This document shows, in pieces, positions 12,518 to 23,694 of a stretch of 64,000 bases of DNA. The notes beneath the pieces are model-generated. The model had not been told where the DNA came from and did no database searches. It saw only the letters and a list, made by a program, of their open reading frames with translations. The translations under genes were made by a program, and so were the position numbers. The stretch's first letter is position 1, and the number at the start of each line of letters is the position of its first letter. This DNA comes from Dryomyza anilis. Its lineage: Eukaryota > Arthropoda > Insecta > Diptera > Dryomyzidae. The DNA is taken from contig OX638132.1 of NCBI GenBank assembly GCA_951804985.1, positions 86,122,696-86,186,695 of the forward strand, written 5' to 3'.

Positions 12518-13880
12518 TACCCAATAGGAAATAGCATAATTACGTAGTCGATTACTGCCTAATTATTATCGAATCGTAATGCGTCGGAATCTCAATACTG
12601 AATTCTGTTTATTTTTAAACAGACATGGCCTAGGCCAAGTATGCATTCACTGTAGATTACGAAGTAATGCTATGTAGGAGCCACCACCTATTACACACCG
12701 CATCCAAAGTAAAAAGAAATCGAATGTTACCTCTTGTATATATTGATTAATATTAAGAAGTAACGTAATATGGGGTAAACCATACATCATTTTTCCCAAG
12801 GGGTGCTTCCATTTCAGCATTACTTTTCACGCAATCGTAATGAAGATTGGTAGCTTTACACATTATTTTGTAGGCAGTTGTAATGAGGGGTGGTCAATTT
12901 GTGCATTACTTTGTACGTAGTAGTAATGAGGAGTAGTTCCATTTGTGCATTACTTTGTACGCAGTAGTAATGAGGGGTGGTGCCATATGCGCATTACTTT
13001 GTACGCAGTAGTAATGAGGCGTGGTACCATTTGTGCATTACTTTGTACGCAGTAGTAATGAATGGTGTTTCCATTTGTGCATTATTTTGTACGCAGTGGT
13101 AACGGCGTGTGGTTCCATATGTGCATTACTTAGTAAGCAGTAAGAATGAGGGGGTGGTGCCATTTGTGCATTACTTTGTACGCTGTAGTAATAAGCGGTG
13201 GTTCCAATTGTGTATTACTTTGTACGCAGTAGTAATGTGGGGTGGTTCCATTTGTGCATTGGTGGTTTCATTTCTAAAGTACATCTTTCGAAATAATAAT
13301 GGGTAACTATTGTAACTATTACGCATAAATAACAGTATATTAAAATAGTGTGCAAACAAAATATAATAACTTTGAATTCAAAGACAAGACATCAACATAT
13401 TTTCGCTTTACGATAATGAAGAACTATTGCAATTGCCACAGAATCTTAATTGAATAACAGCAATACGTAAGACAAATTCAACAATAACCAACATAATACC
13501 TACCAAAAATGTATTTTTAATGACTCCTTTGCATTTTTATAATTAATAAATAATAAATATATGCGCGTACATTTTCACTAGCTTTTAAATTCGTTTAATT
13601 TTATGAATGTATGTATTTTTATAATTTAAAAATCAATTGACATCAGATAAATACAAAAAAGTAACAAGTATCTGTTCCATTTCCACATTATTAAGTAATC
13701 AGCGGGTAAGGGAGGGTTAGTTTAGTTTATTGATTACTTCATAAGTAGAAAATGGAACTAGGTCATGTTTGTAAATTACTGCTACATTCTACAACTAATC
13801 TAATATGAAACTTGTAGAGCATGCATTGAAGAAAACATTGGTTACCATTCGAACTATGTCGGAATATTTCCTATTGGGTA
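12518..13880. mobile_element. TIR element (TA ends) carrying a 44-bp minisatellite
   Basis: TACCCAATAGGAAATA at 12518-12533 is the exact reverse complement of TATTTCCTATTGGGTA at 13865-13880. The outer TA on each side can be read as a TA target duplication, as left by Tc1/mariner-type transposases. The 1363-bp interval has no transposase frame. Its core, 12817-13270, is a tandem array (separate entry). It is therefore a non-autonomous DNA transposon that has either captured or generated a minisatellite. Confidence 0.7.
12817..13275 (+). repeat. 44-bp minisatellite, about 11 units, each with a hairpin
   Basis: The word GCATTACTTT or a close variant begins at 12817, 12860, 12903, 12947, 12991, 13035, 13079, 13123, 13168, 13212 and 13256, a period of 43-45 and mostly exactly 44. 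Each full unit contains CATTACT, then about 11 bases (ttgtacgcagt), then AGTAATG, which is its reverse complement, followed by GGGGTGGTGCCATTTGT. The outer units are the most diverged, as expected from unequal exchange. Confidence 0.9.
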
Positions 13881-15205
13881 CTTTTACTGATCTCATTTTA
13901 TCTCTTAAACGTCCATCTATTTTTGAAAAATTACTTTAAACTGTTGTGTTCTTTTACTAATCATAAAGATAAATGTGTATACCAAACTATTTTGTATTTT
14001 ACACAAAAACTATCACAAAAACCCTCACTCTGGCCATCAACCTAATTTGTGTTGATTACTTCAACCCTGATGCCAACTGTAATTGAATGTGCAAATACCT
14101 GAAGATGAAGAATACACAGAATCATTAGAGACCATTCATAAATAATATTTATATATTTTTTGTCTACATTTTTGTACTATGTATTATTGATATATTTGTA
14201 CCTTGTAATATGGAGCCACTCCCAAATATTGTGCGATACCATGAAACTTACTTGGTCTATGTAAATATTAGCAAATATTAAAAAATCTATAAAAATACAT
14301 TTTTTTTTTTCGCTATTTTTGGACGATCATCGTGATACTTGCGTCTGCATAGTAAGTAGATAATGTTTTTACATTTGTGGTCAAGCATTAATTTGTTGGG
14401 ATTTTTGTTTCCTTCAATAGTTTTTTTTTTTCTTTTAAATAAATATAAAAAAATCGCTGCTTTACGTTAATTGCGAATGTATACAGGATTTTTGCGCGTT
14501 CGATCGATCGATACGATACGAAGTCGTCGAGGTAGACATGAGTTTTGTAGAAATACTTTGTGCTGTGCTTTTGTGCGATGCGATTGATATGAGATCGGCA
14601 GCAATAACATTGGGCAGGGCAGCCAACTTTAAACATTTGAAGATTGAAATAATTGTGTTTGGTTTTTTTTTCGGTCGTTTATTATTTTAATGTTTGTTAT
14701 ATTAGTGTTTATTATTATGACTTTGTTGGTAAATTTTTCGAATAGTTGACCATGAATTGTACGTAAATAACATTTTTTTTTTTTAGAAAAACGTGTTTAT
14801 GTGCATCATTTCGTAAAAATGTAATATGTAAATATTGTTTTTGTTTTTGTTTTATCAATAAAAAAAAAAGAAATGAAAAAATAAAACAATAAAAAAAAAC
14901 ACTAATTTTACAAAGAAAACGTGCGGTTTTTAGCGTTTTCAACCACGTAGTTATTGACTTTGACCCAGTTCATGTTGGTTTACTTGGCGCACGTTTTTGA
15001 CATAGTGGCAACAGCAGGATTCAGAATAAATCACAAAAATTAAATCACTTGGCGCATTTTGTTACATCACAGCATCTACAATACGAGATTTTTAAATTGT
15101 TTTTCCATGCGTTAACGTTTCAAGATATATAATTGAAGGGTTTGATGCAAAAAAATGGTTAAGTCAATTTTTTCACGACCAGTTACAACGAACAATGTCT
15201 GGCAG
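13881..15205. other. AT-rich non-coding stretch
   Basis: Contains poly-T and poly-A runs and a short motif GTTCGATCGATCGATACGATACG near 14497. No gene or mobile element boundary was identified. Confidence 0.35.
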
Positions 15206-15209
15206 GGTC

Positions 15210-15243
15210 ATGTCTTCCCTAATAAGGCAATTTTCTACTAGGG
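15210..15243. mobile_element. MITE end fragment (CCCTAGTAGAAA family)
   Basis: The segment ends AATTTTCTACTAGGGGG, the terminus seen at both ends of the element at 40006-40409. No partner terminus is visible, so only a fragment remains. Confidence 0.4.
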
Positions 15244-15839
15244 GGAAAACGGGAGAAACTATTTGAATATGACAACAACAAAAAAAAAAATGCTAAAACA
15301 AACTTAATAAAAATTGTGTATTTGAGTATTTGTTTTGTGTAAGAACAAATTTTAGATGTGGCAACACTGATCTGCTTTTGCTAATTTGGCCCTAATTGTG
15401 TTTGTTGTGAAGTAAGCTGCACAATTAGGCAATTTCAGCTGATGCCCCCAAAATGTCGTCTGTAACTCTTTTAATCATCCAATATAAGCAGCAACAATTT
15501 AACTCAAATTTCAATTAAAAATGTGTTTTTTTTTCTACTTATTTGACTAAACTTGCATGATTTGCATGTTTTGCTATTCACACATTCACAAAAAAAATCA
15601 AATTAAATAAAATAAAAAAAAAGAAATACAAAAAAAAAAGAAAATAAAAGACCCACTTTTAACCTACATAGCAAAACGCCGAATTACCAAAGCGCACAAA
15701 AAATATATATATAAAATATTGCAAAATTCTTGTAAAATCGGATTATGTTGCAGAAAACATATAAAAAGAAAGATGAAGAAGTCAAGTTGTATATTTGCGA
15801 ATACCTACTACGTAGCTACTTAGCAAATGATATCGATGC

Positions 15840-15962
15840 GATTTTACCAACCACAACAATCACAACAACAACAATGCACCTTCGTTCCAAAGTCCAGTTT
15901 TGCACTCATCAGACACATCAGTCATTGTGCGTTGATTGTTGCTGCTGCTGCTGCTGCTACTT
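15840..15962 (+). repeat. Triplet-rich tract with (TGC)n
   Basis: CAACAATCACAACAACAACA near 15850 is followed by six TGC triplets at about 15940-15958. An open frame of 100 codons passes through it (15745-16047), but its composition is repeat-driven and it matches no protein I know. Confidence 0.6.
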
Positions 15963-16271
15963 CAGCTATGGCACTTTTTTTTCCGTAAACATCATACTTT
16001 CTGCACAGTGGTTTCCAGGTTATATTTTAGGTCATGGTTGTAGATAAAATAAGCATTTGATGGTGGAGGGTGTTGAATCTTTTAAAATGGTATTTTTATA
16101 ATTTGAATAGGTACTAAAAAAAACATAAATTTTGAATCAAATTTCAATTCTGGATCCTAATATCATAAAAAGATATGTATTTGTTTATTTATTAAAATTT
16201 GTCTAGACAATTTAAAGAGAAATTGCGTTTAATGTTGAAAAACTAGTTTTGTAAATTACATACTGAATTTA

Positions 16272-16560
16272 TTCTAAAAACGAGTTGGGAAAGTTAGCTC
16301 ACATGGGTAAGTTCGGTCACATGGGACTTTTATAGTCGGTCGGGCCCGACTATGTAATTTCTGTATTTCTCAAGTTATCGTGTATGCGGACAGCAAGACA
16401 GCAATACGGCAAGACAGTCGGACATAGTTAAACGGACTCAGGTGGTTCTGATGCTGATCAAGAATATATATACTTTTCCATACCGGCCACGCCTCCTAAG
16501 GGGTGTTACAATATCTGCACAAAGTTAATATACCCTGTACCTCATAGGTGTAGGGTATAA
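16272..16560 (+). mobile_element. mini-me/DINE-1-type Helentron copy, internally deleted
   Basis: It begins with the family's GAGTTGGGAAAGTTAGCTCA and ends TGTAGGGTATAA, and holds the conserved core GCTGATCAAGAATATATATA. The middle (~350 bp present at 36374) is missing, and the microsatellite position has only imperfect ACAGCAAGACAGCAATACGG. It has no coding capacity. A SINE is inserted directly at its right end. Confidence 0.7.
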
Positions 16561-16570
16561 TTAGCTGAAT

Positions 16571-16878
16571 AATAATAATAGTTTGGCGCTACAGTCCTGT
16601 ATAGAACTTCGGCCGAGCTCTCTCACCATATTGAGCTGTGCGTGTTATATTTGTACTCAAAGTGGTGGGACCTACAGTTTATTGCCGAATCCGAACGGCG
16701 GGTGAGAGCTTTTCATAGGCAATGATTTACTCTCGTAGGTTTGCCATTTACTGCCGAGAGGTAGCGCGGAATAGAAAAATGTTTCTATGAAAAGATGTTG
16801 TTAGCCCCAGTCCAGACTTGAGCCGGGGACCTTTCGGCTCGCAGTCCAACGCACTAACCACTGAGCTACCGCGACTAC
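16571..16878 (-). mobile_element. tRNA-derived SINE, full length, 14-bp target duplication
   Basis: On the minus strand it starts with a tRNA-like head (GCGGTAGCTCAGTGGTTAGT with A box TAGCTCAGTGG, then a GGTTCAAGTCT-type B box here read as GGCTCAAGTCT). A ~220-bp body follows, with GGCAAACCTACGAGAGTAAA and CCGCCGTTCGGATTCGGCAA, and it ends in an (ATT)n tail. ATAATTAGCTGAAT at 16557-16570 is repeated exactly at 16879-16892, so boundaries and target duplication are clear. Confidence 0.92.
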
Positions 16879-17343
16879 ATAATTAGCTGAATGGACCTTA
16901 AAATTCAATACCAATTTTCTGAATAACGTTACGGAATAAGGGGGATAAACCGTACCTATTATATAGAAATGCGAATTATAAAGAAATGATGTATAAAATG
17001 TCCATAGAAAACATATTTTCTTTTGTTTTGTTGAGTTGTGTTATTATATTGTAATCAAATAAAACCAATATTGGTCTTATCAAAACGAAATTCTCAGAAA
17101 TATAATGCTTATCATAAACTATATTTTACCATTTAGTTTATGCGAATTTTACCACTACAACAAATACCTTTTTATTAAGTGTTTTGTGCAACTAAGTATT
17201 CAGGTCGAGTACACAGATGAATTCAAAATAAACTGATTATTTATCATTCGTAATAAAACGATGTAACAAATCTCTTTGTAACGCAATTATCCTATGGGAT
17301 ACAGGTCCCGACCAGTCTGATTATAATAGGCATGTTTACACTA

Positions 17344-17850
17344 CACCCAGAAAAAAACCTGAAAAAATAATAGAATTTTAAATGAAAAACTATTATTTTT
17401 ACTATTAAAATTGGTCAATAGTATGTATACTATTAGTTCAATAATATTTAAATAATTAATACAAGATTTTTCCTCAGTTTGCAATAATTAATTGTGATAA
17501 TTGAGAAGTTTAATGTTCATTCTAATGTATTTTATGTAATAAAATGTTATGATTTTACAAGTCCGCACCAATGAAGCGTTAAATAATGTGGATGAAGTTC
17601 ACAAAAATTGAATGTGACCATTTGGAGTGAACTCGCAGATAGACACACAAAGCGTATATTTAGAAATGTGATGGAATGGAAGAAACACATAAAAATAATT
17701 GTATTTATACTATTTAAAAATAATAGTATTGAAATTTTTAAATTAATGGTATTGAATTTTTTTGAATGCTATCAAATTAATTGGTAAATTTTAGGATTAT
17801 TTTGAAAATCCTATTAATAGTAGTACGACGAAATCAATAGTCGTACCATT
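17344..17850. mobile_element. MITE of the CACCCAGAAAAAAA family, eroded
   Basis: The left end CACCCAGAAAAAAA and the internal words CTATTAAAATTGGTCAATAG and TATACTATTA match the complete copy at 56846-57065. No proper right terminus is found. Further AATAGTATTGAA-like words up to 17850 suggest a longer or rearranged copy. A short inverted pair, GTACGACGAAA with TCGTAC, sits at 17823-17848. Confidence 0.5.
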
Positions 17851-18199
17851 AAATACTTAATGGGACACTTTCTTCTTATTGACCAGTGTTACCAGATTAG
17901 TTAAAGATATTTTGTATAATTTTTATCGTTTAAAAGATGTTCAGTAATGTTATCTATCAGAAAAATATAAGAAAAGCACATATTACTGAAGAAGAAAAAT
18001 TATTACGGAGATTAGCTATAAGTCCAATTTTCAAAAAAAAAAATGGGAATAAAAATCGACTTTATAATTTTATATTTACTAAACCACTTGAGATATTTAA
18101 AAACGGTTTTCAGTTTATGAGTTATGTGTTAATAAAGTCCCAACAAATATTTTGAATTTCATGATAAATTGTATAATCTATGTATAAATATCTAAAGTA

Positions 18200-18690
18200 A
18201 AGTCGTCAAAAATGAAAAAAAAAATCATGTTCAAATCTATATCTTTAAAACTAAACAAGATATTTTCTCAACTAAGCACATTTTTTTAGATCTTAATGTA
18301 AGCTTTTCATAAACAAAAGAATTTTTAAAATCGGATAAATTTTGTATTTTGTATTACAATTTTTGAAAGATTTTTCATAAAAAAATCTCAACTTTACTTA
18401 TTTTTATCTTCATAACCATTCAAGATACAAACTCCAATTTCAAAACATAAGTTCTCTCAACTTAAGTTCTCTCATAAACAATTGAATTTTGAAAATCGGT
18501 TAAATTTTGTATTTTTTTAAAATTTTTGAAAGACTTTTCTTGAAAAAAAATCTCAACTTTACTGAATTTTATCCTCATAACCATTCTAAATACAAACTCC
18601 AATTTCAAACTTAAGTTTTCTCACAAATTCTCTATACAACACTTTTTAAATTTTTAAAATCGGTTGAGTGGTTCCGAAAATAATGAATTC
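18200..18690 (+). repeat. ~165-bp satellite-like tandem repeat, about 2.7 units
   Basis: AAAATCGGATAAATTTTGTA near 18330, AAAATCGGTTAAATTTTGTA near 18498 and AAAATCGGTTGAGTGGTTCC near 18657 mark successive units. Each is preceded by CTCAACTTTACT, TTCATAACCATT and ACAAACTCCAATTTCAAA. The monomer length is in the range typical of centromere-type satellites, but only a few copies are present. Confidence 0.75.
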
Positions 18691-19089
18691 CATCCAATTT
18701 TAGAGCGTTTGGGCATCGTTTGAAAGATAACATTTGAAAGATAACATTTTGCTTGAAAATTGGTACAAACTTGTATGACATAACCTCTACAGCACGAAAA
18801 ATTGCAGCAAAATTGCAGATATATTGTACTGCAAGATTTGAATTTTTTTTTGCATCAGAATGTAATAAAAAATTGCTACAACTTTTCGGGAAATGTTTTC
18901 ACTGGTAACTACTTAATAAATAAATTATATTAGATGTAATTAACAACTATTTCAGTTCATTTTAAAAATGAAACACAAGTGAAAATTTGTATGCCTTTAC
19001 CCCTAACTGCAGAGCTGACGACACAAACACCCTGACGTTGTAGAAAAAATATTGCTGAAGCAATAATTTTTAGCGCGCAAGCAGAAACC

Positions 19090-20430
19090 TAATATGCTTG
19101 CTGTGCGCGCTGGAACGACAATTAACGGTATCTCTTTCGCGGTCTCCTTCTTTTGCCGTCACCATCGCCGCCACTATCACCGCCACCGCCTCAACCCATT
19201 TAAGCCGCATTACTAGCGCTCAACAAACCGAGCCGCAGAAGTTGACCGGCTGGTTTTCCACGGAAAGTTCGAGTCTAATTTCTGGAATTTCTTGCACTTC
19301 TTTGTCGTCGAGGTTTCTTGACGCTGCTCTTGCAAATGCTGAATGCGGTTGCGGTTGGTTGAAAGCGAAAGCAAGGTTGAGGCGACAGCGGTTGTTGCTA
19401 CAATAATCGATCAATCGCACGGACAGATGGACGACTGGTCGTGTGCTCAGTACGACGCACTGAACTGAACACTGAGCAGTCAACAACTGCGAGAGCAAAA
19501 TTACATTACATCAGTGTCAGCGGCAAGAGCCAAATTGTTTCTTCTCGACTTTGCTGCGGTACACTAAATTGGAACGGCACAGCTTCAATTGACGACAGAC
19601 TGGATCGTTTAGCGCTTTTTTTTATTTTATAGGTTGGTTTGGTTTGGTTTTGTGGTTGTAGCGTTTGTATGGCATGGCGGCGGTCATAATCAAAACCGCG
19701 GCACAGGTTTTGTTTACAGCTCAGTTGAGTACTTTGTTCGCTCGGATACGTACATCAGTCAGGCTGTGGAGCAGCAGCGCCGGTCGCAGCGCTACTTAAA
19801 ACCCATCTGTGTTATTTTGTGTTGCTATTGATTTTAGCGCCTTCAAGTGATTGTGTTGCGCGACGAAAATGAAATAAATTAATTAATTAAACTGCGATAA
19901 GTAACAAAAAGTCCGCGTTTTTTATAGCATTTATGCTGCTTGATAATAATCGAAATAAAATTTTTAATAAAAATTAGTCACAGCTGCTAAATCACACAGC
20001 TTATCAAGAATCGCAAATCTATAAAAGAATTCAAATAGTTTATAATATATATAACTTTTGAATTTATGAATCATTCGTAATCACACGTAATACGTCTTCT
20101 GTGCCGTCTCTGCCTTCACCGCCGCCGTCGCGCATAATCAGTGTTTCGACCAACTGCTGTCGTCGTCGTCGCCGCCGTTGCCGCTGATAAGACGGCAACT
20201 TACAGCACAATTCAAACCCACGTCGTCGTACTCACCCAAAACGCCTTCTTTTGTCGATCGTCAGTTGCCGGAGATCCGTTGAGCGACGCGGGCTACTCAA
20301 GCAAACGGCGGTTAAACTATTCGATTCGCTAAGCGCTTCATCAAGATTCAGCGCACAACAAAATAGACACAAAACCAACCAAGATTAGATAATAATAATT
20401 CGTTGGCGCTGCTGAATTGCGATAATAAAG
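19090..20430 (+). promoter_or_regulatory. GC-richer promoter / 5' UTR exon region
   Basis: Compared with its surroundings this 1.3 kb is markedly GC-rich and rich in CpG, GCC and CGTCGTCG words, as in fly promoters and 5' UTRs. It contains several TCAGT initiator-like words (19511, 19719, 19755). TCAGTC with A at 19757 has a DPE-like GGTCG at +26 to +30, two bases upstream of the canonical position. The last exon-like part ends GATAATAAAG followed by GTGTGT at 20431, a usable but weak donor. Open frames here are short and not coding-like. It is most likely an alternative first exon of the elongase or an overlapping transcript. Confidence 0.45.
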
Positions 20431-20837
20431 GTGTGTGTGTGTGGATAAATTTATATATATTTCGTTTTTTTTGTGTGAGCTTAAATTAAAATATACCGTA
20501 CCTTAAACTAACGCGTGTTTATCTATGAAATTTCAAAGTCTCAACTGTTTAGCGTTGAATTTTGCAATTTTTGCATAAATTTATAGCTTAATTTTGGTTG
20601 AAATTTCGAAAAGGTTTTTTTTTTTGACCTACTAAACATTTTTGGGACCATTAAATATTTTGACTACCTCTTATACTTTTTATAATATCTAAAAATATCA
20701 CAACGTAAATGCAGCATTATCAATTCAACATATTCTAATATTTAAAATTAGTTCAATCAAATTATAATAAAAATATTGAAACGTAAAAAAGTGTCTCGTG
20801 ACGTTATTAGTGATTTTGTTGCACAAAAATTAAATCA

Positions 20838-21104
20838 GTACACAGAAAAAAATAAAAAATGGTTAATGCAAATAAATTGTTGAATTAAATTCTACACTAA
20901 AAACAATCGCATTCAAATTGTTCAATGGAACAGTTATTGATTTAATAGTATACAAAAATAAGTATATTTTCATATAAATTCAAAAATAATTTCAATGTAT
21001 TTTTTTGTATTTAATGGTATTTATCGATTAAAATAATAATTTATACTATTGACTTATTTGAATAGTAAAAAAATATGAGTTGTATCGTTTTTTTTTCTGA
21101 GTAC
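20838..21104. mobile_element. MITE, diverged CACCCAGAAAAAAA family relative
   Basis: The left end GTACACAGAAAAAAAT and right end TTTTTTTTTCTGAGTAC form an imperfect terminal inverted repeat. Inside are GTTATTGATTTAATAGTATA and ATTTAATGGTATTTATCG, words shared with the copy at 56846-57065. Length is 267 bp, non-coding. Confidence 0.6.
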
Positions 21105-21641
21105 TGGATGCCTGAAATATTGTATAAAATAATGAAAATTAAAATACAAAAGTAGAACAAATAATTGAATTCCGAACGATTTTAAGAAGTTTCTCATTAA
21201 AGGTGAATTGTTTTATTAACGCGAATCATCCTGACTCATTTGGTTTTCGAATTTTGAGAAAAAAACTTCTTTGACATAATAATTAGGACGCAAGGATTCC
21301 GAATATTTCATTATTTATTTTTGTATTGGGTGTAAGAGCTCAAAAGCTAAAAATGATTATTTTTTGATGAGTACTCAATATAATTTATAAATGAATTTCA
21401 GACATTAAAAAACCCATGTTCTACCAAAATAAATTCAGCTGGATTAATTCTAATTTTTAATATAAAAAATTATTTTTTTGAAATAAAAATTTGTTAACAA
21501 AAAAAAAAAAAAAATTATCGAAATAAACAATATTTGTTCAAAATAAATTTGTATAAAAATAAAAAAATAAAAAAGCGAAATAAAAACGAACAATTTTTAT
21601 ATTCAATTTTTATATTCTATTTTTTATAATATTTTTTTATA

Positions 21642-21906
21642 ATATCGTCGTTGTAGAACGAAAAGTTACCAAATACATTTTAAAAATGTCAAATATTCAT
21701 TTACAAAAACATTTATATTTCTGTCAATTTTTAATCGATGATGTCAATTTTTTTTTTACTACATGATAAGAAAATGTAAATCTATTAAGTGATATTTCAA
21801 GTTTAAAAATGCATCAAACATTTTTTATAATATTAATCAACAAACGCGAAATTTAAGTTTTTCATCAAAATGTATTTGGTGACTTTTCGTTCTACAACGA
21901 CGATAT
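21642..21906. mobile_element. 265-bp MITE with long TIRs (ATATCGTCGTTGTAGAACG)
   Basis: ATATCGTCGTTGTAGAACGA at the left is the reverse complement of TCGTTCTACAACGACGATAT at the right, and the match continues inward through AAAAGTTACCAAATACATTTT for about 40 bp with one mismatch. The flanks are symmetrical TATA-rich bases, so the exact target duplication is unclear but TA fits. Shorter relatives lie at 25713 and 34962. Confidence 0.85.
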
Positions 21907-22908
21907 AATATTGCTAAAACGTAGTCTAATCGTCGTGAGTTTAAATGAGTTTAAACGTTTTATGTTGGTCATTTAAAATTCGTTTAAAATTCGTTTAAAA
22001 TCTAAATTTTTTTGACAGATAAATCGTCAAAAATGTTAGTTGGACTCTTCTTGAACTGTCACTCTTTTTCTCATCGCTGCATTGTCCGTCTGATTGTTCT
22101 CTTATATATTTCAGGACACTATAAATCAAACGTGTTTCCTTACATGTACTGGAGTTGTTGTATCATTTCTGTATTTATCATATTACACCGTGCAACAGTA
22201 TTTTGTACACTGGAAAAAATCGACATATACGTGAAACTTGGAATTATTCTAAGAATTTGTGCGGTTTTTATTTGCATTTGAAAAGCAAGTGCATATCTTA
22301 AATTTCATAATTAAGAAATATAGTAATTTTCGTGGCACATTAAAATAAAAGTAGATGCATTTGTTTTTAGCTGAAATCTCTCTAAATAGGAATTTGAAAA
22401 CGGTTTTTCATTATGAATTCATTTACAGGTTTTATTCCAATTTGAAATACTACTATGAGAGATTTTAAAAATCAATTCAAATTTATTAAATTAAAATTTG
22501 ATGATATTTGCGCATTTAAAATGCAAATAAAAGTAGTAAATGAATTGATATTGAGAACTCGTTTCCATATTCATACTGCGAGACGTGTCAGCTATGCAGT
22601 ATATTTTTTCAACTGTTTTTCAATTGAAAGATATTCGACCAAAAATTTATATATTTTTATTATATTTATGAAAATATAATATGCACTTGCATTTCAAATG
22701 CGAATAAGACCCGTAAACGAATTGATCTAAGAAAAAAATTCACGAAATGATCCCTAGTTTCACGCGTATGTTGAATTTTTTTCTGATTACAAAATATTTG
22801 CATTCATTTATCAACTGTTTCAAATGAGCAAAAGAATCAATAATTTGTTAACATTTTCCAATGATGTTTATATTTAAAAGACGTTTAATTAAACAAAGAT
22901 TAAAGTAA

Positions 22909-23126
22909 ACCAAAAAAAAATCTATATAAATATAAGTATTTTACTATTAAAAATAGTCAATAGAATAAATTATTATTTTAATCAGAAAATACCATTAAAT
23001 ACTAGAAAATACCATAACATTGCCATTGAGTTTATATGAGAAGATTTATTTTTTGTATACTATTAAATCAATAATTGTCCTATTGACCAATTTTAATGGA
23101 ATTTGATGGATTTTTTTTTCTGGGTG
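22909..23126. mobile_element. MITE of the CACCCAGAAAAAAA family, left end eroded
   Basis: The right end TTTTTTTTTCTGGGTG is intact; the left end has decayed to CCAAAAAAAAATC. Internally it is the reverse orientation of 56846-57065, sharing TTATATGAGAAG-like and CAATAATTGTCCTATTGACC words. About 218 bp. Confidence 0.7.
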
Positions 23127-23369
23127 TAGGTTTAAACTTACACTGTAAAACCGGCCCTTATACAGTTTGATAAAGAATTCATAATATTGTTGATTTCTAC
23201 TTATCAATACTATGTACTGTTTTTCAATACAATGAATCGTGGTTTGAAGCGCGTGCCGCGCTTTTTTCGTGTCACGACCGAAAATCTGATTTCGTGCATG
23301 CAAATTTCGTGTCCGTATCTCTAAAATCAGACACGCGCCCATTTATGATTATTTTTTTAGTTTCTATTA

Positions 23370-23692
23370 AAGGGTTTTTCAACAGGGATGCTACAAAAGT
23401 AGAGCGACAGGGACAGCAAACGACGCCATATTTCTTGCCGCTATTTTGACATTTCTCTTCAGTAAGGTTTGCCATTTCATGATGGAAAGATATACGAATT
23501 CGTATTTCGGTAGTAAATTTTAATAATTTCGACTCGTTGTTGGCTCGTATATCTTTCCATCATGAAATGGCAAACCTTACTGAAGAGAAATGTCAAAAGA
23601 GCGGCAAGAAATATAGCGTCGTTTGCTGTCCCTGTCGCTCTACTTTTGTAGCCTTGAAAAAACTTTTGTAGCGCTCTTATTGAAAAACTCTT
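23370..23692. mobile_element. Foldback MITE, AAGGGTTTTTCAA family, copy 2
   Basis: The ends AAGGGTTTTTCAAC and TTGAAAAACTCTT are inverted and flanked by TA at 23368-23369 and 23693-23694. The arms are long, with CTACAAAAGTAGAGCGACAG answered by CTGTCGCTCTACTTTTGTAG-type sequence and AGTAAGGTTTGCCATTTCAT answered by its complement, so most of the 323 bp folds into one hairpin. Short open frames on both strands are by-products of the palindrome. Confidence 0.85.
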
Positions 23693-23694
23693 TA

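Noticed and set aside
12817..13275. CRISPR-like regularly spaced repeat
   Set aside because: The repeats are contiguous with no unique spacers, the genome is eukaryotic, and the array lies inside a TIR element.
15745..16047. 100-codon open frame with a Cys run
   Set aside because: The Cys run is a (TGC)n microsatellite, and the flanks show no coding composition or known domain.
23272..23475. Minus-strand frame M-A-N-L-T-E-E-K-C-Q shared with 48283-48330
   Set aside because: It recurs because it lies in the arm of a palindromic MITE; the arms match in reverse, so the apparent protein is a by-product.
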